DNA from: Symsagittifera roscoffensis | Taxonomy: Eukaryota; Xenacoelomorpha; Acoela; Convolutidae | Direction: 5' to 3' | Length of the DNA: 64,000 nucleotides | NCBI RefSeq assembly: GCF_963678635.1 | Contig: NC_087063.1 | Span: 44,096,759 to 44,160,758, forward strand | Shown: in pieces, positions 52,381 to 63,849 of the stretch | Numbering within the stretch: position 1 is the first letter of the stretch | Layout: every line of letters starts with the position of its first letter | The notes under the pieces: generated by a model | Seen by the model: only the letters and a program-made list of their open reading frames with translations | The model's database searches: none | Told to the model about the DNA's origin: nothing | Translations under genes and position numbers: made by a program

Positions 52381-53769
52381 TCAATTTTCTTCCAGCTCTA
52401 TTTCCCAACTCGGATTCCATTCCACTCCTTCATCTAGCGTAGCATACCCAAATTTTCGCATGAATAAGTGTCGTTCGAGCCGTTTTAATTTTGATTCCAC
52501 AGGTCTATCACTTCGTTCCTTGAAGTCTCTTAGTTGTTTACGATATTCCTGAGGTGCTGTTTTGAGGAGTGCTCCCCCTGTCAGATTCTCTGAAATCTCT
52601 TTAATTGAGTGCTTTATCGGGTCACCAAAGCGTTTCGGTTCCTTGTTCTTCGTTTGCCTGGAGCTTCGTCTGACACTCGACTCCTCCGCACTCGACCCCT
52701 CCGAGAATCCTTGTGGTGGTTCAAATGTCGTATCTTTCTCCGAAATTTGTTGCGGGTCTCCTCTAATATCGCCCGCAACTCTCTGAACTCCACGTTTTAG
52801 TAACTGGTCTGCAAACTTTTCCCAATCGGAAGGTGCCAAATTTCGGTTCTGGAATGTATCTAGTATGTCCTCTGGAGGTGTCTGGGAATCAATACATTTC
52901 AATTTTGTCCGCTGTTTCGATTTAGGCGTAGAACTTAACTGAGTTTTATGACCTAACTTCCCCGACTTTGAAGTTGATTGCTCCTGTTTCGGATCGGCTG
53001 CCGTCGCAGTTTGGCCTGTCCTATTTTGGTTGTTTTGGTTCTTCTTTTCTTTAGCTTTCTTCTCCGTCTTCTTTTTGTCGCTCTCCTCTGCAGGTGAACT
53101 TGGACCCGTCAAATTTGAACGGACTATCTCATTTTCCAATGTTCCCAGTTCGGATCGGGCTGCCTGCGCAGTTAAGGCTGCGTGAAATGACTCCAGAGAT
53201 TCTCCGGATTCTTGCATTCTCGTAAACAGTTTGTATCTTTGGTACGTTACACATTTCACCTTTTGAAACGAAACTTCTGCAAGTTCTGTAATTTCCCTGA
53301 ACGTCATTTTCGATATTTCAGCATGTGGGTTCTTTTGTAGGAATCGTTTCTTTCCTTCTGTACCCAAAGACAAAAATAATCTGGACATCAATTTCTTTTG
53401 TACTTCATTGTAGAAAACATTGTGTCCGACTCGTGGGCCTCTTGTTCTTCTCTCTTCGTTCTCCAACAATACTCTGTCCCTTACTAGCTTGTCTCTAAGG
53501 GTCCTCGCATTCCTCGCATCTTCATTCTCTCCCTCTCGAGGTGTTTCTGGTCGAGGAGGTGGCTCCTCTAGTATGTCTTTTGGTTCTTCCAAAATAATCT
53601 CTGGGTTCACATTTTCTTTAACCGTTACCGCCATGAGAAATTGTTCGAACCAGATTTTGAATTGCCACGGAGGATCTAAATTCGCTGACGCCCAAAATAC
53701 GGGGATTCCCATATCCTTTCGGTTGTCTTGAGCTGCGAATCTTGAGCTGGTTGTCTTGAGCTGCGCCAT
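52381..53769 (-). CDS. gag: Gag fused to a pol C-terminal tail, element C (462 aa)
   Basis: This is an intact 462-codon ORF. Residues 1 to about 219 are Ty3/gypsy-type gag: MAQ start, W-x5-WFEQF, the proline stretch EEPPPRPE, a basic/acidic helix and the FHAALTAQAARSEL block, parallel to the broken gag of element B. At about 220 the gag sequence stops short of any zinc knuckle and runs into a Lys/Gln-rich linker. It then continues into a region with SVRRSSRQTKNKEPKRFGDP (about 365-385) that corresponds to the very end of pol in element B. Protease, RT, RNase H and integrase core are missing. The frame has stayed open, which suggests the fusion is useful or recent. The start codon uses the last base of the LTR. 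Confidence 0.88.
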   Translation of the reverse strand: MAQLKTTSSRFAAQDNRKDMGIPVFWASANLDPPWQFKIWFEQFLMAVTVKENVNPEIILEEPKDILEEPPPRPETPREGENEDARNARTLRDKLVRDRVLLENEERRTRGPRVGHNVFYNEVQKKLMSRLFLSLGTEGKKRFLQKNPHAEISKMTFREITELAEVSFQKVKCVTYQRYKLFTRMQESGESLESFHAALTAQAARSELGTLENEIVRSNLTGPSSPAEESDKKKTEKKAKEKKNQNNQNRTGQTATAADPKQEQSTSKSGKLGHKTQLSSTPKSKQRTKLKCIDSQTPPEDILDTFQNRNLAPSDWEKFADQLLKRGVQRVAGDIRGDPQQISEKDTTFEPPQGFSEGSSAEESSVRRSSRQTKNKEPKRFGDPIKHSIKEISENLTGGALLKTAPQEYRKQLRDFKERSDRPVESKLKRLERHLFMRKFGYATLDEGVEWNPSWEIELEEN

Positions 53770-54027
53770 GTGATATGCGTTGCGATATCAATTGAAAACA
53801 AGGTGTAATTCAATACTGTATTCTGTATATTGAATTTAGTTTTTCTTTTCTTTGCGTTGTTATTGGTTACTGAGAGCTAGATCAGCACTTAACAACTCTG
53901 ACCTCTCACTTGGTCTCAATGTCATAACACACTGTGACCTTGAGTATACCATGAAATTAATAACTAAGCACCGTAGGTTGGTAGTACATACATAATCAAT
54001 TACTGCTATTGCAGTATCGGTATGACA
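53769..54027 (-). repeat. 5' LTR of element C
   Basis: 259 bp. On the minus strand it begins TGTCATACC and ends TATCACA. Its last base is the A of the gag start codon; TGGCGCAGCTC follows as the primer site. Confidence 0.93.
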
Positions 54028-54778
54028 ACTATGTTAGTGTTTTATTGCAACTGTTGCAAAATTCTTTCCGCTTTGCCTAAAATCAATTTTTGGAACCCAA
54101 AGATGAATTGGGGAATATAAAGAGTTCCTAGCTCAATTCGCATTTTTTGAGAAGTGTACAAAAGTGTGCACCAACCAAATATCCAGTTCGAATGTTTGTT
54201 TTTCCTCTTTTTGTATATGTTCCGTCGGAATATTTAAGTGAATTTGCGGATTCCAGTTTTTGTACTACAGGGTCAAACATAATATACCGAGCTAGACGTT
54301 CTGACTTCCGCACATAATGCAACCTAAATCGCCATTTTAAACAGCAAACTCTAATCTGTTCAAGTAAAATGAGCTAGCTCGCGAAAAACACAAAAAACGT
54401 CAAATAATGTTGTTAATCCGAATCGCAGAGAAGCTATCAGTAGGCCTTAACAGTCCTGTCGAGGATAGTCCATGAGTATTATTTCCCCACATACCGGACT
54501 GTGGTATTTTGTTGAGCGAAGCTCTTTTTTTGCGACTCGTGGCAGTTTTTTTTGCGTCCAGAACTTACACGTGGTACCACTATTGGTGCCGAAATTGGTC
54601 AGGCTGTGGTAAGCCTGAAGCTAGAGGTCATATGAGAGCCCGTCCTCGCACACTATCTTTTCCATGGCATGGGATCGAATACACGTTCTGACGATTTCAA
54701 AGTGAACGCCTTACGACTGTGCTCAGTGCCTCCAAGCAAAAAAGCAAAAATAGTATGGAAAAGATCGATGTGTTTCAG

Positions 54779-54873
54779 TGTGCCAGTGACCTGATGGCTT
54801 ATATTCTGATGCGGCATGCTGACATCCACTCGCTAGAAGTACTGCTACCGCGTAAAAGGGGTTCCAATTTAGG
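54779..54873 (+). CDS. Sulfotransferase exon 2 (codons 115-145 plus two bases)
   Basis: The acceptor is GTGTTTCAG|TGT and the donor is AGG|GTAAGA. The exon continues the KTHK of exon 1 with CASDLMAYILMRHADIHS, followed by LEVLLPRKRG, which aligns in spacing with the P-loop helix and the following strand of Gal3ST proteins. The residues after KTHK are CASDLM where the family usually has a T/C-A-S-S/T-T pattern, so two of the usual hydroxyl residues are replaced. Exon length (95 nt, phase 2) matches exon 3. Confidence 0.72.
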
Positions 54874-54951
54874 GTAAGAATCAATCAAGTCAAAGAGATG
54901 TATTGTTTGTTCGGGGATGCGTGCTCTGAATGAAACGAGTGAATATTTTAG

Positions 54952-55015
54952 CTATGGGACTCAAAAACGTTTCGTCATTGAGCTACCCTCAAGATTACAA
55001 GACAGAAAGTTTCAG
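54952..55015 (+). CDS. Sulfotransferase exon 3 (codons 146-167)
   Basis: The acceptor is ATTTTAG|CTATG and the donor is TTTCAG|GTAAAA. The single first base completes Gly146, then YGTQKRFVIELPSRLQDRKFQ. Intron 2 before it is only 78 nt. All junction phases fit (exon 2 ends with two bases, exon 3 supplies one). The exon is too short for any ORF scan. Confidence 0.7.
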
Positions 55016-56147
55016 GTAAAATAAACTTCTACCAATTAACAGCAATCTGAAATTTTGAGAAAAAAAATCGAGTTTAAAATTGAACCCGAGAAAAATATCA
55101 ATTTAAACTAGCAGGCGCTAATACACTGGTTTCAAAAAAAAAGTTTGAACTAATTGCACAAGAGATAGAACATCATAACAGAAAAATTTCAACAGCCAGA
55201 GTTTCCAGAAAATTTGCAGATTCAAAAAAAAAATGCGATCATGCGAAAAATTTGAAAACGTTTAAAGTTATTTCATTCCATTAAATTTTTAAGGCTCATT
55301 TCTAAATTCCTATGAATTTGACGGCAAAAAAAGCGAATATGTGGATCACTATTCTAAAATTTAATGAACTATTCCTTAATAAAAAGCCAAAACAATGTGA
55401 TGAAAACTTTTTTCTTGCAACTAACGGAGCTATACAACTGTGCCGAAGTAGAACAGTGCCAAAAAAAATTAGTTCAAGAGTGCCGAAAATGAAAAAAAAA
55501 CTGTTCAACAGTGACGAAAGTTTTTTTGTTCAATAGTGCCAAAAAATGATAAAGCCACTGTATAGAGTTTGAATTATCGCTTATAACAGATAAAACATAA
55601 CGTTTCTCAATAATTTTCAAGGTTTAGATTTCTCAATGCATAAGTTCGCTTCATTGACTTTTTTTTTCCTTTTTTCTTCTGTATTTTTTCTTAGTTTTTC
55701 GTGGAATATCACCATTATGAAAAGCTTTCAATGCCAGTTTGGAATTTTTTCCTTCTCGCTTCATCTTTCGGATCAAAACCCAAAAAGTTAGATAAAATTG
55801 CTCATTTTTTTTTGTTTCATATAACATGCCAATTTTTTACAACAGTTTGTGGTGATTTATGCCGGCCTATCATACTAGTTCCGCGTTTTCAGTGGAGATT
55901 ATCCTTTGAGCTAATTTTTTTTCGAAAACACAAAATTTTTTGAAATTCATTCGTAAATTTCAATCAAAATAAAAATTTTTCACTAGTATTTGATTTGCTT
56001 TAATGTCTTCTCGATAGGCAAATAAGACAATCGTTGAGTTAATTCTCTATTTTTTTGCCGATACTCAGTTGCTAAGCGAAATATTTGCGCTTTTCTGAAA
56101 ACATCTTGAAAGTAATGAAAATGACAGCCCAAATGCTGCGCTTTTGG
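55016..56147 (+). other. First part of intron 3 of the sulfotransferase gene
   Basis: A/T-rich, no gene. It holds several variants of AACAGTGCCAAAA or GTGCCGAAAA (55430-55540), which are the reverse complement of the GGCACTGTTAAAC motif of the satellite unit. At 56050-56140 there is a diverged partial copy of the satellite segment GATACTCAGTTGCTAAG, here followed by GCTGCGCTTTTGG. Confidence 0.6.
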
Positions 56148-59100
56148 AAAAATTTCGCAAACAGCTGCGGTAACGTTTTATTCGTAATCAGTAAAAAAAT
56201 TGTGGAAAACCCTTTTCCAAATTTTTCACTTTTAATTACAGAATTTTTAAATAAGAATATATGAGATTCTTTTGACTTATTTGAAAGAAAAGCAAAGAGC
56301 AATGTTTTGGTTTTCATTGAACTCCTTTGCTAATTTTTTTTGCCGATACTCAGTTGCTAAGTGATATGCTTGGTTTTTTTTGAAAACCGCTTGCAGAAAT
56401 AAAAATGACAGCCCAAATGCTGAGCTTCTGGTGAAATTAGCTGAGCTTCCCAAATGCTGAGCTTCTGAGCATATCTTTTGAAGGCTCGTTTTGACCACTG
56501 GCAAAATTTTTTGGCAAATTTCCGCAAATCTTATGTAACCGTCGATTGCAGGATGGTCGTGAATAGCTAGAAAAATAGTAATTTTGCCCAAACTATTATC
56601 AAAAGCGGTTTTTGACTGGCAATTTATCAAAAAAAAATAGTTTGTGTTGTTTTTTTTTTTTTGATAACGGTAGTCCGCAATTTGTATGCCCTTCGAAGGA
56701 ACAAGTTGGGTTTTTTAAGTCAAGCAATCAATAATTAAACCGCGATAAATTACGATCTTTTGTGAAATTTCATTAAAAATTTGAGTGATAAAAATTGCGT
56801 TTGGGCGGCAAAATAATTGAAAAAATTGCAGTTATAGACCTATTGGCGCCAAAATTGGAGAGATTTTCTTGTTAGTTAGCGTCAGTTATTTACCACTCTT
56901 TAGAAAAGGTGCTCATTTTTTTTCGAAATTTTTCCGCTTTTTTCGGCACTGCTGTACTTTGGCACTGTTAAACGTCGCCCAACTAACTAACCCGTCTCAA
57001 TGTTAATTTAAAATACATCCCTATAAACGAAATAATCATTCTGAGCCACGTCTAATAAAGGCGAAGCATTAATTCATTTGTCAAGAAAGTACTTAAGTTT
57101 TTCCGGATCCGTAAGGTTCTAATTCCGGTTTAAGTTTTGTCTGATTTTTCTGACCAAAAAACATAGAATATCATCTGAACAAAGTATCGGTACAAAATTG
57201 ATCAAGAACTTAGATCAAGATAAACGTGCTCATCGAAAAAATGCAAGTTTTGGTCAAATAATTTTACCTGTTTATTTTTAGCCGTCATTTTTAGCCGTCA
57301 ATGTATAACGTCATTTTTAGCCTGTTTTTTTCAGTTTTGCCTGTGGCGTAGAAAATTGTTGACAAAACAGGTTCCTTATTTTTTTTTCGGAGAGCTCGGG
57401 AAAAAATTTGTCGACAAAAAAAAGGTTGGCAAAGTTTTCAAATTTTATTTTTTTGAAAAACCGGCATTCACTTACGCTAGAACACATCGAAACGAAAAAA
57501 ATCATGATAGTCGATAACTTCAACTCTGGTCAAAAATGGGCAATTCTCAACCTAATGGGTCGAACAAAGCCATCCCTTGGTCCCTAAAATTCTTCGAAAG
57601 AGAAAAAACTTTAGTCCACTTTAGTTTGCCAAAAATTTCGCAAACAGCTGCGGTAACGTTTTATTCGTAATCAGTAAAAAAATTGTGGAAAACCCTTTTC
57701 CAAATTTTTCACTTTTAATTACAGAATTTTTAAATAAGAATATATGAGATTCTTTTGACTTATTTGAAAGAAAAGCAAAGAGCAATGTTTTGGTTTTCAT
57801 TGAACTCCTTTGCTAATTTTTTTTGCCGATACTCAGTTGCTAAGTGATATGCTTGGTTTTTTTTGAAAACCGCTTGCAGAAATAAAAATGACAGCCCAAA
57901 TGCTGAGCTTCTGGTGAAATTAGCTGAGCTTCCCAAATGCTGAGCTTCTGAGCATATCTTTTGAAGGCTCGTTTTGACCACTGGCAAAATTTTTTGGCAA
58001 ATTTCCGCAAATCTTATGTAACCGTCGATTGCAGGATGGTCGTGAATAGCTAGAAAAATAGTAATTTTGCCCAAACTATTATCAAAAGCGGTTTTTGACT
58101 GGCAATTTATCAAAAAAAAATAGTTTGTGTTGTTTTTTTTTTTGATAACGGTAGTCCGCAATTTGTATGCCCTTCGAAGGAACAAGTTGGGTTTTTTAAG
58201 TCAAGCAATCAATAATTAAACCGCGATAAATTACGATCTTATGTGAAATTTCATTAAAAATTTGAGTGATAAAAATTGCGTTTGGGCGGCAAAATAATTG
58301 AAAAAATTGCAGTTATAGACCTATTGGCGCCAAAATTGGAGAGATTTTCTTGTTAGTTAGCGTCAGTTATTTACCACTCTTTAGAAAAGGTGCTCATTTT
58401 TTTTCGAAATTTTTCCGCTTTTTTCGGCACTGCTGTACTTTGGCACTGTTAAACGTCACCCAACTAACTAACCCGTCTCAATGTTAATTTAAAATACATC
58501 CCTATAAACGAAATAATCATTCTGAGCCACGTCTAATAAAGGCGAAGCATTAATTCATTTGTCAAGAAAGTACTTAAGTTTTTCCGGATCCGTAAGGTTC
58601 TAATTCCGGTTTAAGTTTTGTCTGATTTTTCTGACCAAAAAACATAGAATATCATCTGAACAAAGTATCGGTACAAAATTGATCAAGAACTTAGATCAAG
58701 ATAAACGTGCTCGTCGAAAAAATGCAAGTTTTGGTCAAATAATTTTACCTGTTTATTTTTAGCCGTCATTTTTAGCCGTCAATGTATAACGTCATTTTTA
58801 GCCTGTTTTTTTCAGTTTTGCCTGTGGCGTAGAAAATTGTTGACAAAACAGGTTCCTTATTTTTTTTTCGGAGAGCTCGGGAAAAAATTTGTCGACAAAA
58901 AAAAGGTTGGCAAAGTTTTCAAATTTTATTTTTTTGAAAAACCGGCATTCACTTACGCTAGAACACATCGAAACGAAAAAAATCATGATAGTCGATAACT
59001 TCAAGTCTGGTCAAAAATGGGCAATTCTCAACCTAATGGGTCGAACAAAGCCATCCCTTGGTCCCTAAAATTCTTCGAAAGAGAAAAAACTTTAGTCCAC

Positions 59101-62100
59101 TTTAGTTTGCCAAAAATTTCGCAAACAGCTGCGGTAACGTTTTATTCGTAATCAGTAAAAAAATTGTGGAAAACCCTTTTCCAAATTTTTCACTTTTAAT
59201 TACAGAATTTTTAAATAAGAATATATGAGATTCTTTTGACTTATTTGAAAGAAAAGCAAAGAGCAATGTTTTGGTTTTCATTGAACTCCTTTGCTAATTT
59301 TTTTTGCCGATACTCAGTTGCTAAGTGATATGCTTGGTTTTTTTTGAAAACCGCTTGCAGAAATAAAAATGACAGCCCAAATGCTGAGCTTCTGGTGAAA
59401 TTAGCTGAGCTTCCCAAATGCTGAGCTTCTGAGCATATCTTTTGAAGGCTCGTTTTGACCACTGGCAAAATTTTTTGGCAAATTTCCGCAAATCTTATGT
59501 AACCGTCGATTGCAGGATGGTCGTGAATAGCTAGAAAAATAGTAATTTTGCCCAAACTATTATCAAAAGCGGTTTTTGACTGGCAATTTATCAAAAAAAA
59601 ATAGTTTGTGTTGTTTTTTTTTTTTGATAACGGTAGTCCGCAATTTGTATGCCCTTCGAAGGAACAAGTTGGGTTTTTTAAGTCAAGCAATCAATAATTA
59701 AACCGCGATAAATTACGATCTTATGTGAAATTTCATTAAAAATTTGAGTGATAAAAATTGCGTTTGGGCGGCAAAATAATTGAAAAAATTGCAGTTATAG
59801 ACCTATTGGCGCCAAAATTGGAGAGATTTTCTTGTTAGTTAGCGTCAGTTATTTACCACTCTTTAGAAAAGGTGCTCATTTTTTTCGAAATTTTTCCGCT
59901 TTTTTCGGCACTGCTGTACTTTGGCACTGTTAAACGTCGCCCAACTAACTAACCCGTCTCAATGTTAATTTAAAATACATCCCTATAAACGAAATAATCA
60001 TTCTGAGCCACGTCTAATAAAGGCGAAGCATTAATTCATTTGTCAAGAAAGTACTTAAGTTTTTCCGGATCCGTAAGGTTCTAATTCCGGTTTAAGTTTT
60101 GTCTGATTTTTCTGACCAAAAAACATAGAATATCATCTGAACAAAGTATCGGTACAAAATTGATCAAGAACTTAGATCAAGATAAACGTGCTCATCGAAA
60201 AATGCAAGTTTTGGTCAAATAATTTTACCTGTTTATTTTTAGCCGTCATTTTTAGCCGTCAATGTATAACGTCATTTTTAGCCTGTTTTTTTCAGTTTTG
60301 CCTGTGGCGTAGAAAATTGTTGACAAAACAGGTTCCTTATTTTTTTTCGGAGAGCTCGGGAAAAAATTTGTCGACAAAAAAAAGGTTGGCAAAGTTTTCA
60401 AATTTTATTTTTTTGAAAAACCGGCATTCACTTACGCTAGAACACATCGAAACGAAAAAATCATGATAGTCGATAACTTCAAGTCTGGTCAAAAATGGGC
60501 AATTCTCAACCTAATGGGTCGAACAAAGCCATCCCTTGGTCCCTAAAATTCTTCGAAAGAGAAAAAACTTTAGTCCACTTTAGTTTGCCAAAAATTTCGC
60601 AAACAGCTGCGGTAACGTTTTATTCGTAATCAGTAAAAAAAATTGTGGAAAACCCTTTTCCAAATTTTTCACTTTTAATTACAGAATTTTTAAATAAGAA
60701 TATATGAGATTCTTTTGACTTATTTGAAAGAAAAGCAAAGAGCAATGTTTTGGTTTTCATTGAACTCCTTTGCTAATTTTTTTTGCCGATACTCAGTTGC
60801 TAAGTGATATGCTTGGTTTTTTTGAAAACCGCTTGCAGAAATAAAAATGACAGCCCAAATGCTGAGCTTCTGGTGAAATTAGCTGAGCTTACCAAATGCT
60901 GAGCTTCTGAGCATATCTTTTGAAGGCTCGTTTTGACCACTGGCAAAATTTTTTGGCAATTTTCCGCAAATCTTATGTAACCGTCGATTGCAGGATGGTC
61001 GTGAATAGCTAGAAAAATAGTAATTTTGCCCAAACTATTATCAAAAGCGGTTTTTGACTGGCAATTTATCAAAAAAAAAAGTTTGTGTTGTTTTTTTTTT
61101 TTTGATAACGGTAGTCCGCAATTTGTATGCCCTTCGAAGGAACAAGTTGGGTTTTTTAAGTCAAGCAATCAATAATTAAACCGCGATAAATTACGATCTT
61201 ATGTGAAATTTCATTAAAAATTTGAGTGATAAAAATTGCGTTTGGGCGGCAAAATAATTGAAAAAATTGCAGTTATAGACCTATTGGCGCCAAAATTGGA
61301 GAGATTTTCTTGTCAGTTATTTAACACTCTTTAGAAAAGGTGCTCATATTTTTTCGAAATTTTTCCGCTTTTTTCGGCACTGCTGTACCTTGGCACTGTT
61401 AAACGTCGCCCAACTAACTAACCCGTCTCAATGTTAATTTAAAATACATCCCTATAAACGAAATAATCATTCTGAGCCACGTCTAATAAAGGCGAAGCAT
61501 TAATTCATATGTCAAGAAAGTACTTAAGTTTTTCCGGATCCGTAAGGTTCTAATTCCGGTTTAAGTTTTTTCTGATTTTTCTGACCAAAAAACATAGAAT
61601 ATCATCTGAACAAAGTATCGGTACAAAATTGATCAAGAACTTAGATCAAGATAAACGTGCTCATCGAAAAAATGCAAATTTTGGTCAAATATTTTTACCT
61701 GTTTATTTTTAGCCGTCATTTTTAGCCGTCAATGTATAACGTCATTTTTAGCCTGTTTTTTTCAGTTTTGCCTGTGGCGTAGAAAATTGTTGACAAAACA
61801 GGTTCCTTATTTTTTTTTCGGAGAGCTCGGGAAAAAATTGTCGACAAAAAAAAGGTTGGCAAAGTTTTCAAATTTTATTTTTTTGAAAAACCGGCATTCA
61901 CTTACGCTAGAACACATCGAAACGAAAAAAATCATGATAGTCGATAACTTCAAGTCTGGTCAAAAATGGGCAATTCTCAACTTAATGGGTCGAACAAAGC
62001 CATCCCTTGGTCCCTAAAATTCTTCGAAAGAGAAAAAACTTTAGTCCACTTTAGTTTGCCAAAAATTTCGCAAACAGCTGCGGTAACGTTTTATTCGTAA

Positions 62101-63524
62101 TCAGTAAAAAAATTGTGGAAAACCCTTTTCCAAATTTTTCACTTTTAATTACAGAATTTTTAAATAAGAATATATGAGATTCTTTTGACTTATTTGAAAG
62201 AAAAGCAAAGAGCAATGTTTTGGTTTTCATTGAACTCCTTTGCTAATTTTTTTTGCCGATACTCAGTTGCTAAGTGATATGCTTGGTTTTTTTTGAAAAC
62301 CGCTTGCAGAAATAAAAATGACAGCCCAAATGCTGAGCTTCTGGTGAAATTAGCTGAGCTTCCCAAATGCTGAGCTTCTGAGCATATCTTTTGAAGGCTC
62401 GTTTTGACCACTGGCAAAATTTTTTGGCAAATTTCCGCAAATCTTATGTAACCGTCGATTGCAGGATGGTCGTGAATAGCTAGAAAAATAGTAATTTTGC
62501 CCAAACTATTATCAAAAGCGGTTTTTGACTGGCAATTTATCAAAAAAAAATAGTTTGTGTTGTTTTTTTTTTTTTGATAACGGTAGTCCGCAATTTGTAT
62601 GCCCTTCGAAGGAACAAGTTGGGTTTTTTAAGTCAAGCAATCAATAATTAAACCGCGATAAATTACGATCTTATGTGAAATTTCATTAAAAATTTGAGTG
62701 ATAAAAATTGCGTTTGGGCGGCAAAATAATTGAAAAAATTGCAGTTATAGACCTATTGGCGCCAAAATTGGAGAGATTTTCTTGTTAGTTAGCGTCAGTT
62801 ATTTACCACTCTTTAGAAAAGGTGCTCATTTTTTTTCGAAATTTTTCCGCTTTTTTCGGCACTGCTGTACTTTGGCACTGTTAAACGTCGCCCAACTAAC
62901 TAACCCGTCTCAATGTTAATTTAAAATACATCCCTATAAACGAAATAATCATTCTGAGCCACGTCTAATAAAGGCGAAGCATTAATTCATTTGTCAAGAA
63001 AGTACTTAAGTTTTTCCGGATCCGTAAGGTTCTAATTCCGGTTTAAGTTTTGTCTGATTTTTCTGACCAAAAAACATAGAATATCATCTGAACAAAGTAT
63101 CGGTACAAAATTGATCAAGAACTTAGATCAAGATAAACGTGCTCATCGAAAAAATGCAAGTTTTGGTCAAATAATTTTACCTGTTTATTTTTAGCCGTCA
63201 TTTTTAGCCGTCAATGTATAACGTCATTTTTAGCCTGTTTTTTTCAGTTTTGCCTGTGGCGTAGAAAATTGTTGACAAAACAGGTTCCTTATTTTTTTTT
63301 CGGAGAGCTCGGGAAAAAATTTGTCGACAAAAAAAAGGTTGGCAAAGTTTTCAAATTTTATTTTTTTGAAAAACCGGCATTCACTTACGCTAGAACACAT
63401 CGAAACGAAACAAATCATGATAGTTGATAACTTCAAGTCTGGTCAAAAATGGGCAATGCTCAACCTAATGGGTCGAACAAAGCCATCCCTTGGTCCCTAA
63501 AATTCTTCGAAAGAGAAAAAACTT
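56148..63524. repeat. Tandem satellite array, five copies of a 1.48-kb unit, inside intron 3
   Basis: Unit starts (AAAAATTTCGCAAACAGCTG) lie at 56148, 57631, 59112, 60590 and 62061, giving periods of 1483, 1481, 1478 and 1471. The last copy ends at 63524, about 19 nt short of a full unit. Copies differ by few substitutions and by homopolymer length. Each unit contains a doubled CCAAATGCTGAGCTTCT, a run-based hairpin, and TTTTTAGCCGTCA repeats. Minus-strand frames of up to 149 and 68 codons recur in most copies but show no domain and one is shifted in copy 4. Confidence 0.96.
56624..56667. repeat. A-run/T-run hairpin in satellite unit 1 (also in every other unit)
   Basis: TTATCAAAAAAAAA is followed after about 14 nt by a T run and TTGATAA, its reverse complement. 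The T run differs in length among units (about 10 to 13), the main source of length polymorphism at this site. Confidence 0.8.
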
Positions 63525-63600
63525 CCATTTTTTTAAATAGGACTGAGTCTAGGTCATTTTTTTTTCGCGTCACTTATTATATGATGGCAACTGTTTCTAG

Positions 63601-63849
63601 CTGATGACCCTTCACACCCAGTTCAATTTCGACTACTGGTCACAACTCATGCAAGCACCAAGTGCACTAATAGGCATGGTCAGACACCCCCTTGACCAGT
63701 TCTCGTCCTTTTTCAACTACTACGACATGGAAGAATCTTTGAGAGAAGGGTTTCCTTTGCTAGATGAGGCCTCAAGCACTTTCGATTTTTTCCTCAAACA
63801 CTCACAACAATTGACAGTTGGGGCATGGAAAAGACAATGGAGCAGTCAG
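63601..63849 (+). CDS. Sulfotransferase exon 4 (codons 168-250)
   Basis: The acceptor is CTGTTTCTAG|CTG, phase 0, matching exon 3. It encodes LMTLHTQFNFDYWSQL followed by MQAPSALIGMVRHPLDQFSS and FFNYYDM. The V-R-H-P-x4-F-S-S-F segment (Arg195) corresponds to the 3'-phosphate-binding strand and helix of the PAPS site (R-D/H-P...S). The donor is probably CAG|GTCTGG at 63849; reading on gives 12 unrelated residues and a stop. The C-terminal half of the enzyme lies beyond the window. Confidence 0.82.

Larger units (their letters stand above)
51996..54027 (-). mobile_element. Non-autonomous LTR retrotransposon C (2.03 kb), complete with target duplication
   Basis: Two LTRs (51996-52258 and 53769-54027) begin TGTGATA and end TATGACA on the plus strand, and are flanked by a perfect 5-bp target duplication ACTAT (51991-51995 and 54028-54032). 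Read on the minus strand: 5' LTR, primer site TGGCGCAGCTC, one ORF, the purine tract GAGGGGGGTG directly before the 3' LTR. It has no RT, RNase H or integrase, so it must move with enzymes from a relative. It lies antisense in intron 1 of the sulfotransferase gene. Confidence 0.95.
48427..54778 (+). other. Intron 1 of the sulfotransferase gene (6.35 kb)
   Basis: The intron carries a 24-bp minisatellite, a diverged 1.7-kb tandem pair and the complete LTR element C in antisense. No independent host gene is seen. 54033-54778 has no gene and ends with the acceptor TGTTTCAG. Confidence 0.75.

Noticed and set aside
54509..54691. 60-codon plus-strand frame before sulfotransferase exon 2
   Set aside because: It has no similarity to the enzyme and lies before a good TGTTTCAG acceptor; treated as intron. 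A faint tRNA-like stretch here (GGGATCGAATACAC) lacked a matching A box.
57760..58185. Minus-strand 117-149 codon frames repeated in each satellite unit
   Set aside because: They recur only because the DNA repeats, run into homopolymer tracts, have variable N-termini, are shifted in copy 4 and show no known domain.
63230..63436. Recurrent 68-codon minus-strand frame near the end of each satellite unit
   Set aside because: Same reasoning; its composition follows the A/T runs and copies 3 and 4 do not retain it.
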